A DNA stretch of 64,000 nt from Pisaster brevispinus (taxonomy: Eukaryota; Echinodermata; Asteroidea; Forcipulatida; Asteriidae): positions 11,132,087 to 11,196,086 of the forward strand of contig JAMKCF010000015.1 in NCBI GenBank assembly GCA_023634235.1, written 5' to 3'. Of the stretch, positions 11,987 to 26,900 are shown in pieces. The position numbers and the translations under genes are program-made. The notes beneath the pieces are model-generated. The model was not told where the DNA came from. It did no database searches and worked only from the letters and a program-made list of their open reading frames with translations. Within the stretch, counting starts at the first letter, position 1; each line of letters opens with the position of its first letter.

Positions 11987-14900
11987 CTGAAAAACAAAAT
12001 TAACTGCTGAAGTCCAAATACAAAAACCACAAAATGTACATGTAATGATTAAATGATGCTTAAAGATTAATAAAAATGTCTCCCTATTATCATAATAAGC
12101 TACTAAAATGAAACCATATCTGACTACATCAATACACAATTACATTACCACAATATTGAACAAGAAAAAAGTTTCATGTCATTGCAATACCAAAAGTAAC
12201 CTGCACAGCAGCGATGACTATTGATATACAAGTCATTTTTTTAGAGAGCTTGGAACTAGTGACATTTGTGCAAAAAAAGCAAATTCCCATGTGAAATCAG
12301 TATCAAGCATGAGAAATAAAAAAAATCAGTATCAATAAAAATCAGTATCAATAAAAAAAATACATAAATAAATAAATCAAAGTCTTTTCCAAGAACGATA
12401 AAGCACAAAAGTTGCTCTGACATCAATACCAGACATGCTGATGAAAATACAACCTGCATTACATTGTAGCTTTAGTTGACAAACAAATGACAAGAAAAAG
12501 CAAAATAGACTTTTCATCCTGCATTAGAAATTGTGCTTATACTTGTATATGTGTAACATTTAGGGTAAATCAAGCCCTCTGCCCCCCCCAACCAAAGAGT
12601 CCCCATACACCCGTGGGTAAAGTACTACAAAGGCAGCTCAATCCTGTCAGTCATAAATTTACTGAATTTCAACACTTCTGCTGTTATGTTAGAACACAGA
12701 GGATACACGCCTCGGAGACTTTTTTGATGATTGTGAACAAAACCAAACTATTAATGTTATAATGAGGTCAGGAATTCGACAGATTATTAGGTTTCTTTTC
12801 ATCAAGTAGTGAATCCCTATGTTTTTTATTTGCTTCAATATTGTGGAATTACAGAGTTTCAAATCCAAAAAAAATTTAGTATCAGTGTTAAACCATTTAT
12901 ATTTGATAATTTGTTAGACCAAGAAATTTTTTCAAAAACAACTTTTGAACAACAACTACTTACAGTAAATGATCAAGAAGAGTTTCTGTTTTTAGAAGCA
13001 TCAAAACTTTTGTAGGTAATAAAAATATCCAATTATACCAATAATATTTTCTCTTTGCAAGTACAGAAACGAGTCTAAAGATAATCTATCAAGTCCTTGA
13101 CTTGAAACAGAATTGATGTAAATACCGAGTAATGACATTAAAAGATTCCCTATGTGAATGAGAGTAATAGTATTATCCATGCTTCCATGCTGATCGATGT
13201 GATTGTGGTAGCAGACGATTCAAGCTTGGTGTTGTCTTAAATAGCTTGATACATTACATCTGGGTCTCAGGCATTCATACACTCACTGATGTGATTGTGG
13301 TAGCAGACGATTCAAGCTTGGTGTTGTCTTAAATAGCTTGATACATTACATCTGGGTCTCAGGCATTCATACACTCACTGATGTGAATGTGGTAGCTCTT
13401 ATCATCATCAAAGCCCCTCTCACAGCTAAGTTTGGAGAAAAAGCAAATCAAATGACAAGATTGATATAAAGAACACAATACTGATTTAGAGCAATGTTCA
13501 GGATGTGTTATGCAAGTGGGCATAGCTGTTTGTACAGCACCTGAACATTCAGTCCTGATATGCCATATTAAGTCCACCTGTACTCAATTGACCTTTGCTC
13601 ATCTAAAACTTGACTTGACCAGTCAGTTTCACTGTGCTAAAATTGTATTACTGTGCACTCAAAAGCTGAAAGGATTGTGCCTGGCAAAGGATTCAATAAA
13701 TGGCTGCATAGTTGGGGAATGTGTAAGTTGTCTTCAAGATTGATTATAAGCACCTCAGTTCTTAACAGTCAAACTTTATTGCTACAATAAACTGATTCAT
13801 CAAATTGTTAATTCAACACGGTACACCGTTCTAAAGAGCTTGCAGATATCACAATCAGCAAAATATAAGATGGCTCCCTGGCTATTTCAAGATTTCTTGA
13901 TTGCATGTGTTAGACAGTTACCTGCACAATGTATGTTCACATACATGTACTCTACATGAACTTTGTAATGTTGAATTGGAAGTTTTGATTGGCTGCATAT
14001 GTGTACAACGATGTTGTAAATGAACAGCCATTTGGGGAAATTATGTATCATTTTTTAAAGTTTTGTTTTGTCTCTTGTTACATTTACTACACAAAATGTT
14101 TGTTCAAAAATGGTTGGGTGCAAATTCACTATTGGAATATTTAAGAATCACCCATAAAAAAAAACTGGAAAAGTTTTTCCATTAATAAGTAATAAGTTGC
14201 CTTTTTAGCTCATAAGGTTGGAAAGTCCCAGTTAGATACAAAGTGTATCTGGGATTCTTGTCAGTTAACACAAACTTGATGATAAGTTTTGTGAATTGGT
14301 AACGATTAAATTAAATGATGTAAACTACAATTTGCATATTGGCTAATCTTTACAAACTTGCATGCAACTCGGCAATTTCACAACTGTTTACAAATGTTTA
14401 GTAAAGAATGGGTAGAAAATAATTACAAGGCATCCAGAAATTAAGACTTGTAACACATCTTCTGTTTGATGGTCTCACATAATCAACACAACATCCATCA
14501 ATTTGCATCAAGCGATATAATCATTAACAATAAATACATGAACAAAGACAGTTAAGATTCATGCCACAAAGTCATCAATATAAAAACTATTCCAGTTACA
14601 AGTATGACAGGATAAAGGTCTTTTACAACACACAAACTGAAAATATAAATTGTTTTGATATGACCTTCATTCTAGCTTACCTTGGGCAGATCAACATGTT
14701 TTCTTGAGAGTTGTTCTGATTGGATTCCAAACTCTCTGGTTCAGTTCCATCTACTTCAATTCCATCAAAATAGACGTCATTGCCAGCAGCATTGTACCCA
14801 TAGTTTCCTCTGCCATGTGCAATCAAGCGGCCAGGCTGTATGGCAATAACATTTATAGTATGTTGGTTACATAAAGCAAATCAAAATAACAGCCATGAAT

Positions 14901-17900
14901 AAACAAATAGGACGAATCATTCTGAAGTATTAATGTACATAATTAAATATTGGCATTCCAATGAGAATATTTTGGTATGATTTGGTTTGCCCTTCACCAA
15001 TTTATGATAACCACTGTAAACCTAATTCTTGTCACTGGCACCTTAGGTAGGACTCAAACCCATCCTTACTTGCCGTTGAGAAGCTGAATTGTGAAGGACA
15101 TGCCTACAACAAACACGGCATGCAAGGCCCCTGAGGCACACAGCCATATCGACCCATATATGACCATGGGGCACAGGAAGAATAATGAAAGGGTATGACA
15201 TAGGAGAGAACCAAGACACAACTCTAATCACATTGGCCTAAGCTAGGAATCGAACCAGGTCCACATTGGTGAGAACGAGCACTATTCGCAATAGCTACCC
15301 ATGCAACCTAATTCTGAACAGTTATGACTTACCTGCTAGACACCCCAAACATCTTACATTCTAGATTACTATGTCTTACCTGCTAGACACCCCAAACCAC
15401 CTATATTCTAGAATACTATGTCTTACCTGCTAGACACCCCAAACCACTTACATTCTAGATTACTATGTCTTACCTGCTAGACACCCAAAACCACTTACAT
15501 TCTAGATTACTATGTCTTACCTGCTAGACACCCAAAACCACTTACATTCTAGATAACTATGTCTTACCTGCTAGACACCCAAAACCACTTACATTCTAGA
15601 TTACTATGTCTTACCTGCTAGACACCCCAAACCACTTACATTCTAGATTACTATGTCTTACCTGCTAGACACCCAAAACCACTTACATTCTAGATTACTA
15701 TGTCTTACCTGCTAGACACCCAAAACCACTTACATTCTAGATTACTATGTCTTACCTGCTAGACACCCCAAACCACTTACATTCTAGATTACTATGTCTT
15801 ACCTGCTAGACACCCAAAACCACTTACATTCTAGATTACTATGTCTTACCTGCTAGACACCCAAAACCACTTACATTCTAGATTACTATGTCTTACCTGC
15901 TAGACACCCAAAACCACTTACATTCTAGATTACTATGTCTTACCTGCTAGACACCCCAAACCACTTACATTCTAGAATACTATGTCTTACCTGCTAGACA
16001 CCCCAAACCACTTACATTCTAGATTACTATGTCTTACCTGCTAGACACCCCAAACCACTTACATTCTAGATTACTATGTCTTACCTGCTGGGACCCCAAA
16101 CCACTTACATTCTAGATTACTATGACTTACCTGCTAGACACCCCAAACATCTTACATTCTAGAATACTATGTCTTACCTGCTAGACACCCCAAACCACTT
16201 ACATTCTAGATTAATATGTCTTACCTGCTAGACACCCAAAACCACCTACATTCTAGAATACTATGACTTACCTGCTAGACACCCCAAACATCTTACATTC
16301 TAGATTACTATGACTTACCTGCTAGACACCCCAAACATCTTACATTCTAGAATACTATGTCTTACCTGCTAGACACCCAAAACCACCTATATTCTAGAAT
16401 ACTATGTCTTACCTGCTAGACACCCCAAACCGCCTACATTCTAGAATACTATGTCTTACCTGCTAGACACCCCAAACCACTTACATTCTAGATTACTATG
16501 TCTTACCTGCTAGACACCCAAAACCACTTACATTCTAGAATACTATGTCTTACCTGCTAGACACCCCAAACCACTTACATTCTAGAATACTATGTCTTAC
16601 CTGCTAGACACCCCAAACCACTTACATTCTAGAATACTATGTCTTACCTGCTAGACACCCCAAACCACTTACATTCTAGATTTCTATGTCTTACCTGCTA
16701 GACACCCCAAACCACTTACATTCTAGATTACTATGTCTTACCTGCTAGACACCCAAAACCACTTACATTCTAGAATACTATGTCTTACCTGCTAGACACC
16801 CCAAACCACTTACATTCTAGAATACTATGTCTTACCTGCTAGACACCCCAAACCACTTACATTCTAGAATACTATGTCTTACCTGCTAGACACCCCAAAC
16901 CACTTACATTCTAGATTACTATGTCTTACCTGCTAGACACCCCAAACCACTTACATTCTAGATTACTATGTCTTACCTGCTAAACACCCCAAACCACTTA
17001 CATTCTAGAATACTATGTCTTACCTGCTAAACACCCCAAACCACTTACATTCTAGATTACTATGTCTTACCTGCTAGACACCCAAAACCACCTATATTCT
17101 AGAATACTATGTCTTACCTGCTAGACACCCCAAACCACTTACATTCTAGAATACTATGTCTTACCTGCTAGACACCCAAAACCACCTACATTCTAGAATA
17201 CTATGACTTACCTGCTAGACACCCCAAACCACTTACATTCTAGATTACTATGTCTTACCTGCTAGACACCCAAAACCACTTACATTCTAGAATACTATGT
17301 CTTACCTGCTAGACACCCCAAACCACTTACATTCTAGATTACTATGTCTTACCTGCTAGACACCCCAAACCACCTATATTCTAGAATACTATGTCTTACC
17401 TGCTAAACACCCCAAACCACTTACATTCTAGATTACTATGTCTTACCTGCTAGACACCCCAAACCACTTACATTCTAGATTACTATGTCTTACCTGCTAG
17501 ACACCCCAAACCACCTACATTCTAGAATACTATGTCTTACCTGCTAGACACCCAAACCACCTACATTCTAGAATACTATGACTTACCTGCTACACAATTT
17601 TGTGTGCCTATAAGGCCAATTAAAAATCTTAATATTTGCAGCAGCTACCTGAAACATTGTCACTGATCTAACTTTTGCAAGGTGAAAATAATTGGTAACA
17701 AAGAACACACCAAACCACTTCATGTTGTCATAACATGTATTGAATTGATGGCGGTTGACTTGAGACACATGATTGAAGCTGTGAGGTGAGAGAATACATT
17801 CAAGCTGATAAACTTACGTCATGTCTGCTGGGTGGTATGACATATCTAGGTTGATCAAACACAGGACTGTATCTTGGTTGTGGAGCCTAAAGGTACAGTA

Positions 17901-20900
17901 AAAGCAAATTGATTTCCTTACTTTATTAAAAGCTCATCAAATCTTTGATTACTGCTTGGATTTTGCGAAAATTGAAAGTTGGAATTCAATCAAGACAATG
18001 AGTGCAAAACTTCAACAATCAGCACATAAAAGACCCAATTCAGCATTCACTGTGAAATGCTGGTGTCCATTCTGCAGTTGATGGATTCAATTCAGCATTC
18101 ACTGTGAAATGCTGGTGTCCATTCTGCAGTTGATGGATTCAATTCAGCATTCACTGTGAAATGCTGGTGTCCATTCTACAGTTGATGGATACAATTCAGC
18201 ATTCACTGTGAAATGCTGGTGTCCATTCTGCAGTTGATGGATTCAATTCAGCATTCACTGTGAAATGCTGGTGTCCATTCTACAGTTGATGGATACAATT
18301 CAGCATTCACTGTGAAATGCTGGTGTCCATTCTGCAGTTGATGGATTCAATTCAGCATTCACTGTGAAATGCTGGTGTCCATTCTGCAGTTGATGGATTC
18401 AATTCAGCATTCAATGTGAAATGCTGGTGTCCATTCTGCAGTTGATGGATTCAATTCAGCATTCACTGTGAAATGCTGGTGTCCATTCTGCAGTTGATGG
18501 ATTCAATTCAGCATTCAATGTGAAATGCTGGTGTCCATTCTGCAGTTGATGGATTCAATTCAGCATTCACTGTGAAATGCTGGTGTCCATTCTGCAATTG
18601 ATGGATTCAATTCAGCATTCACTGTGAAATGCTGGTGTCCATTCTACAGTTGATGGATTCAATTCAGCATTCACTGTGAAATGCTGGTGTCCATTCTACA
18701 GTTGATGGATTCAATTCAGCATTCACTGTGAAATGCTGGTGTCCATCCTGTAGTTGATGGTTTCTAGAACTTAGAGAACATGGAGTCAGTCATCTTCCTG
18801 GCAAGCCAGTTGAGAGGCCGGTCAATGGATGCTCGGCCAATCTTACCCCACTTATGACACTTGAGTCTGGCAAAAACAAATCATGTGATCGGTGTGTTAG
18901 GCAACAGACACCAACAAACTCTGCACATGCTACTATTTTACCATACACTCGGTATCGATATGGTCCACTGCAAGATTCTCCATATTGTTTTGTCAATGGT
19001 AATAACAAACTGTCAATAAAATATTTTTAGAATTTAGTAATGTCATCATACAGATGTTGAGAAGGTTCTGTTCGGCTGATAATACGGGCGTTGCTCCCCT
19101 CGCATGTAGGTTTCTCGCTGGTGAATCAGTTTTTTAGCTCGGTTCAGTTCTTTCTGCAAAGCATCTAGTTCTCCCATGACACGCTGGCGATCCTGACGCT
19201 CGTTGAAGAAATCCGACTGGAAAACTTCAGTCTGTGGATCAGACAAATCATTAGAAATTTAATACACCTCTGCCAAAGAAACACAGAAATAACCTGTTAA
19301 TAAAATTTTTGCAAAGAGGTCAGGGACCATTGGATAAAATTGTCACGGCCCCGTGCAACGATGGGATTTGCGCTTTAAGTTCCCTCATTATCGAACTCTA
19401 TTGTTGGTGCCTTTTGTTGGTCGGATTACACGGACAAAGGCAGCGCAAAAGTGGCCCACAAAGGAGTAAAGGATTAGTGTTTGCAGTCTAGCTCAGGTAT
19501 ACCTGACAATGGATTGGAGAGATGTACGGTCAATCATTGAGTTTGCAAAAGCCAATATGCTACAATACTACTACAAGTACATGTATTTCTTGAAAAGTTG
19601 AACGTTTGTTTTATTTCCATTGGGATTATCAGAGCTGGCGACATGTTCTGCTGCCCTTTTTACCCCAAAATTATACGCTTAAACATCGCCCTAAATGCTT
19701 GTGATATAATAATAATAGTATGAGCCGTAAGGGCAAACCTTTGTCATCTTTTCTTCCAATAACAGCTACAAGCTTGTATTTTCACCAGTTAAGAAATCAA
19801 GCATGATAGTTTGACAACGGATATGAATAATTGATGAAGTGATTTTAATGTAACACCATATCTTGTGTGACAGTGCACGACACCGGGTGGGTTTTCTTTT
19901 GTTTGAGCTTGCACGCATAGGAACGCGCCGGATTGCGGCCGTGCCCGTGACATATTTTATCCATGCTCCCTTATAAAAATCCATCCAATCTGCCATTGTT
20001 TAGGAAGAAACGATTTAAATGCATGTCTTGAGAAGGGAATCAATCTCTACTACAGTTCCTCTTACACTACAGCCGACTGTTTGTGGTCCTCTTGTTGATC
20101 TTTATGCCTTCATACTACAATTGGTGAACATAATTGATGGGATAGGACCAATTACCTGTTGCCTCAGTAGCTCTAACTCCTCCTTCAATTCACTCTCAGT
20201 CATCTCATCAACTCCCTTGATATGAGTAGACACTTCAGGTCTCTTGTTGCCCTCAGATGAAGAGTATAGTGCAGGATCTCTCTGGGTAGTATGAGCTTCA
20301 CTCAGTACTTTTCCTGTCTGCTGTATACCATTTCTCAGCTTTTGAGCAAGTGCCTTAAACACAAGAGTAAGTACAGTAGTAGAACTACTAGTAATAACAG
20401 AGTATTATAATGTGTAATCACCACAACAATGTAAACAAGGTGCTGATATAGATAAGTACAAAAGCTGAATCATTCTGGGTCAGATATGTGTACATCACTG
20501 TACATGAAGGACAGGTGCTTTTATATTACACAACATGTATTGCAGTAACTACTCAAATTCATTTCATTTCTTTAGATGCTACAATAAACGTATCTATAAA
20601 TGATTCCTGTGAACATTCTGCACCTCAGATGAAACTTCAATCTGTCCTCTCCTGTCATTTTATTTCAGTCGTAAAAAGTATTTAATGGATGTAAAAACAT
20701 TTTTTTTTTTTTTACGTAATTTTGTGTGTGTGAATTTTCTTAGTAAAATAGTATTAGGCAAAAGTGAAATTCTCCAAAGAATGGGAAAAAATGGAGAGAG
20801 AAAGACTGTCGAGAATCAGATGTTTACAGATTGATCCGTGTACATATCTCTTGTTTCAACACCTATATATAAATTTGAAAATTTCACAACAAATTGATAA

Positions 20901-23900
20901 TAAAATAAAGAACACTGAATCATATGAAATAAAATCAAGAGAGCTCCCTGAACACTTGTGTCTTCCCAATGGGGTAATAGAAATGTACAGATTAAAATTT
21001 GGAAGTGATGAGTGGACACAGCTTTCAGTGATGAATGGTTACCTCATTCAAACGCTGGATTTCTGTCTCCATTTCCTTGCGTTGTCCTGTAAGTGTACGA
21101 GCGTAACGTTCCAACTTGTCACATTTCTTGTTGATAGAAGCTACCTCTGCAACAGCTGCAGCTTTCTCTTTCTGCAAATGTAAACCTGATTGAGTTAATG
21201 CTCATTTCTACATAAACTAACCAGCAGTCTCCACCTAGAAGTCACCTTAACTTCTCAATCCTGACAGAGCAATAGCCAACAATGCATCTTAGCATAATGA
21301 ACAGTCTCAAAGCTACATAATGAGGTTGTGTAACACTCAGCACATGTACAAAGTGACACATCTAAGCTTACCTAATTACAGTTTAACAGTGTTTGTGTGC
21401 TATCTGCAGTGAAACCTGTATTCAGTCGACTCTCGTTAATACGAGCTCGGAAGATACGAGACGCAGGTTTATACAAGGTTTTTCACCAGTCCCGAACTGT
21501 CCCATGCGTGTTTTTATGTCTTAAAAAAACGGATCACACGAGCACGGTCGTAACAAGAACACAAATAATACAAGGTATTTTTGCGGCCCCAAGATGACAA
21601 AATGTATTGTTTTTCATACTGAAAAATATTGTTGTGTAACAAAAGCTTACCGTTCATTCAAGGTTTAGAAATTACATTCTAGTTGCCATACTATTTATCG
21701 GATCGGACCGGCCATGCAGTTCTGTCCGATCCGAACACCAGAAACATTTCCAGGTAACCTGCGCTTGAAATGCTACTTCCCTTGCACAATTGGACGACTA
21801 CCAAGGAAAACAACGTTCAACTTAGGAGCTATGCAGTACCGAATCTGTCACATCATGGTCACATGAACGGCAAGTTTGACATCACTTTGCTATGATTTTT
21901 ATCTTGAGTTATACAAAATATTAAATTTATATGATCATAGTCAAGAAAAATGCATTTATCATTGATATTTTTGAGTACAGGATGCTCGTAAGAACTGTAC
22001 TAGGAAGCAAATCACTCTGCTCTAGCCTATACACATGTGTAGTGCATGCACTATGACGACATGTGTTTAACAGTGTGCTGCATTTAAGACAAAGTTTGGC
22101 TAATACGAGGAAAATGGGACAGTCTGGCAGACCTTGTATTAACGAGAGTCGACTGTACATGTACATCTGTAGCTGCATGTAACAAAGCATCATGCGTCTG
22201 TTTGGTGTACAACTCCTGCCAAGGTCTTGTTTCATGTGGATTAGTTAGTGCTACCAGTGAAGTACTCTACAATCTTTGTCCAGACAACAAACCCCTTTTT
22301 CATAAGCTATTTAGGGACTGTAAACTGTAGCGTAAGGTCTTAATCATAATATACCTCAGCTTTCTCCAGTCTGATGTTGGTTTGTGTAGGTGCATCATGT
22401 TTACCAGCCTGCTGATCTCCTCGGCTCTCCTTCATGCTCTCAACTGCAGTAAGCTTCCTCTGCAGATCATCAATTTGCTTTTGCAGCTGTGTCTTCATGT
22501 TGTGGTAATGCTCATCCCATGAATGGTTAACCTTCACAATCTACAATGCAATTATTTTAACATTAGTCAGCAACTATAGACTGTGCAAGTCTCGCTCACA
22601 TCAAAAACAAGAAAACAACTCCTACGAAGACAATATTTTTCTATGAAATCGAATTGCTTTTTAATTTCTATTTAACCCTTTCAATTTCATTGTCGAGTTT
22701 ACTCGACAAAAAAAGTTGCGGCGTTTGAGACCCTGTATTTATTTTGTTTGGCGCCCTCTGTTGTTGACCTTTATATAGACGGGTAGCTTGTTTATGGAGC
22801 TTTACAATGGTGTGTATTGTATAGGGGGTCGCCATTACGATTTTCCGAGAAAAACTACATTGTATGCAGCAGTACTTCCAGATTTCACGCTTCCGTTTTC
22901 CCGACAAAAAATCACCATCATGGCTGTTCGTGACCCGGAGGTTTTGGTTGAAATATTTGTCATTAGTGACTCCGAATTGGACTTGAAAATATCTGAAGAA
23001 GAACCCAATGAAGATTCGGATGAAACTTGTGATGTTTCGTCGCAAGGCACGTACAATGATGGCAGCGATCCTGACGATATACCGGTAGCTGGACCGAGCA
23101 CTGCACCCCTTCAACGCCGTGGGCTTGGGCATGGGCTCGGCGGGCCTCGACCCATTCATGCCAATTGAGGTGGCAAAGGACATGAAGATAATATATACAA
23201 ATTTGACATCATATGAAAGGTCATTTCATTAGCTACAAATTGTATGCACAAAGTTTTTCCACAAAAATATGTCTTCACACAGAAAATCAAGATTGAAAAA
23301 AGTGAACACTGTACTTTTTGTGTGAAAAAATGCGGTACACAGCAGTGTGACCCCTATAAACAATGCGGTATTGAAAGGGTTAAACACAAAATTCTTGAAA
23401 ATAAAAATACCCATAGCAATTTGTTATAAACACTATTTTAACTTTGATATTAAACAAGCAATTTGTTGAAACTAACATCGAAACAAAATTAAACTGGGAA
23501 CTCACGAGAATGTAATTTAAAAAAAAGAAACCCCATGATTTGCTAATCACACCCAACTTTGTGCGACCATCACATAGGTTTAATGACAACATGAACATCA
23601 GTTGAGCAAAATGTTTAGTTTTATGTGAGTAACCCAGAACGGGGGTCAAGTCTTATTCTGGTGTTTTCTTTGTTGATTTGTTAAAACACTTTTTACTTTC
23701 ATGTGTTTTGTGGCAAATTTTACTTTTCCCAACATTTTAGTATAAAGTTTACTACGTTAAACTAAAGTAATGGAAGAAACATTTGAATAGCAGTTTGAAT
23801 AGGAGCGAGACTTGCACAGTTATTGAACGATAGATAGTTCTCATAGGAATAACACATGTTAAGGACATTTTCAACAGCGGCTCTTCAAGAGTCATGGTAA

Positions 23901-26900
23901 ACCATGTACATTAAACATGTGTATCCATTAGTTTAAGCAAAGCAGTTTATTTGAAGACAAACCGGACCTATTTGATCATTGATTTGATAAAATGAAATAC
24001 ATGTGTATACCTCTTCCATCTGTTTCTTCAATGACTGGTACTTGCGCTGAAGCATGAAATGAACCTCATCACTGACGCCGGTGGTTGCTGCTGTCACAGG
24101 TTGTTGTATGACTGTATCCTACCATGGTAGAAATAATAATGATATCAGTGCATACCAAATACCACAATGTCTTTACAAGGTTGACAAATGAAACATTAGT
24201 CATAATCAAAACAAGAATTAAAAGATTAGAGCTAAGAATTGACTAATTTTCTGGGTATCTTAGAGATTCAATGTGACTACCCTAATACACCATTATATAG
24301 GGCCAAATATCAGCGAATGTGAATTCACTTGGCTATTAAATTTTACCGAAACTTCAAATTAAAAAGGAACAGGCAGTTGAAGTCAACGACTATATAATAC
24401 CATTCATTTAGCATGAACTACATGAAAACCTTGACGGTGTGCACCAGTAAAATTTTTGGGGAGAAACCACCTTCGAGCTAAGACCAATCTGGCAAAACAG
24501 AACAGTTGCAATGGCCTCTAGAATGCACTTTCTGTAGGCACTCATTGTCTCAATGTTCTTTGGATGTGAGACCTGGACTATCACCGCAGAGATAGAGAAA
24601 CACATCAATGCTTTCAAAATGAATTGTATGCGCAGACTTCTTCAGGTGCATTACTCTACGCAATGTCAAGGGTAATTGGACAGGTGATTTGTCGAGGCAT
24701 GACACCTAAACTGGTTGGTCTTGAGAAAACGTTTCAGACAAAGTCCCATTGAAGGTTATTGTGATCAGTCTGACTAGCTTGGTGTATGGGTGTGTAGGTG
24801 GTTATTGTGATCAGTCTGACTAGCTTGGTGTATGGGTATGTAGGTGGTTATTGTGATCAGTCTGACTAGCTTGGTGTATGGGTGTGTAGGTGGTTATTGT
24901 GATCAGTCTGACTAGCTTGGTGTGTAGGTGTGTAGGTGGTTATTGTGATCAGTCTGACTAGCTTGGTGTATGGGTATGTAGGTGGTTATTGTGATCAGTC
25001 TGACTAGCTTGGTGTATGGGTGTGTAGGTGGTTATTGTGATCAGTCTGACTAGCTTGGTGTATGGGTGTGTAGGTGGTTATTGTGATCAGTCTGACTAGC
25101 TTGGTGTATGGGTGTGTAGGTGGTTATTGTGATCAGTCTGACTAGCTTGGTGTGTAGGTGTGTAGGTGGTTATTGTGATCAGTCTGACTAGCTTGGTGTA
25201 TGGGTATGTAGGTGGTTATTGTGATCAGTCTGACTAGCTTGGTGTATGGGTGTGTAGGTGGTTATTGTGATCAGTCTGACTAGCTTGGTGTATGGGTATG
25301 TAGGTGGTTATTGTGATCAGTCTGACTAGCTTGGTGTGTAGGTGTGTAGGTGGTTATTGTGATCAGTCTGACTAGCTTGGTGTATGGGTATGTAGGTGGT
25401 TATTGTGATCAGTCTGACTAGCTTGGTGTATGGGTGTGTAGGTGGTTATTGTGATCAGTCTGACTAGCTTGGTGTATGGGTGTGTAGGTGGTTATTGTGA
25501 TCAGTCTGACTAGCTTGGTGTATGGGTGTGTAGGTGGTTATTGTGATCAGTCTGACTAGCTTGGTGTATGGGTGTGTAGGTGGTTATTGTGATCAGTCTG
25601 ACTAGCTTGATGTATGGGTGTGTAGGTGGTTATTGTGATCAGTCTGACTAGCTTGGTGTATGGGTGTGTAGGTGGTTATTGTGATCAGTCTGACTAGCTT
25701 GGTGTATGGGTGTGTAGGTGGTTATTGTGATCAGTCTGACTAGCTTGGTGTGTAGGTGTGTAGGTGGTTATTGTGATCAGTCTGACTAGCTTGGTGTGTA
25801 GGTGTGTAGGTGGTTATTGTGATCAGTCTGACTAGCTTGGTGTGTAGGTGGTTATTGTGATTAGTCTGACTAGCTTGGTGTATGGGTGTGTAGGTGGTTA
25901 TTGTGATCAGTCTGACTAGCTTGGTGTATGGGTGTGTAGGTGGTTATTGTGATCAGTCTGACTAGCTTGGTGTATGGGTGTGTAGGTGGTTATTGTGATC
26001 AGTCTGACTAGCTTGGTGTGTAGGTGGTTATTGTGATTAGTCTGATGAAGACTAAGGTACCTGTTTCTGAGCATTTTTTATTTCTCTTGCTTCCTTGGTA
26101 GTCACAAAGTCAAACCCTCCAGACTGTTCCTCTTCCTTTGCTTTTCGCATCTCAGACATCTCCTCCTCTAACTGTTTTACCTGGTCCCTGTTAAACCAAT
26201 CAAAATTATAAACAACCATCAAATCCACTATAGTTACATGTAATTTGTAATCCTCACTAATTAATACCACAACACCAGGCTAAAAAGTGTCAGTCAGAAC
26301 CAATTATCATATTCAGGTTAAGAAGAACTGCCCATTGTGTAACCCACTATGTACACAGTTCACACTAGCCCTGCAGTTCATGCAGTTCTCATTACAACAT
26401 TGTGTTGCTTTGAGCAAGATGCAGCCAGAATATGCCATATAAAAGCAGCCCATGTACAAACTATGAACTGAACGGCCAAACCAAGGTTTACTCCATAACC
26501 TAGTCCACAGAGAGGTGTATTAGTGTATATGCCATTACATGCACATGAATGCAAAGTTAGAGATCAATGCTGGGGCCCTCTCTCTTTTCAGTTGTAAATA
26601 GTTGTGTGTTTGTAAATAAAGACAACCACTATATCTTCCTTGCATTATCCATCCTTAACTCCTAGTTATTTGTAGGGCCCTCACCATGGGAAGTAAATCA
26701 TATTTATCAATCTCTTTTTTGCATACTTTGTTTAATACCTCAGCAGCGAGTTAAAATATTATAAGTAGACCAACTAATCAGACCCAATTGGTTACTGCAC
26801 TACATCATATATGGATCTGTTACGTTTATTATGTAAAGAGAAAATGTTGTAGCAGCACTGCATGCAGCCAATGGCTGATTAGGAAAACTGTATTACCTCA

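Noticed and set aside
15323..17593. CRISPR-like regular repeats
   Set aside because: Units are contiguous tandem copies without unique spacers, in a eukaryotic intron; the same holds for the other arrays.
22668..23183. 171-codon minus-strand ORF
   Set aside because: Shadow of the piggyBac-like element; the plus-strand frame has the acidic transposase-like N-terminus.
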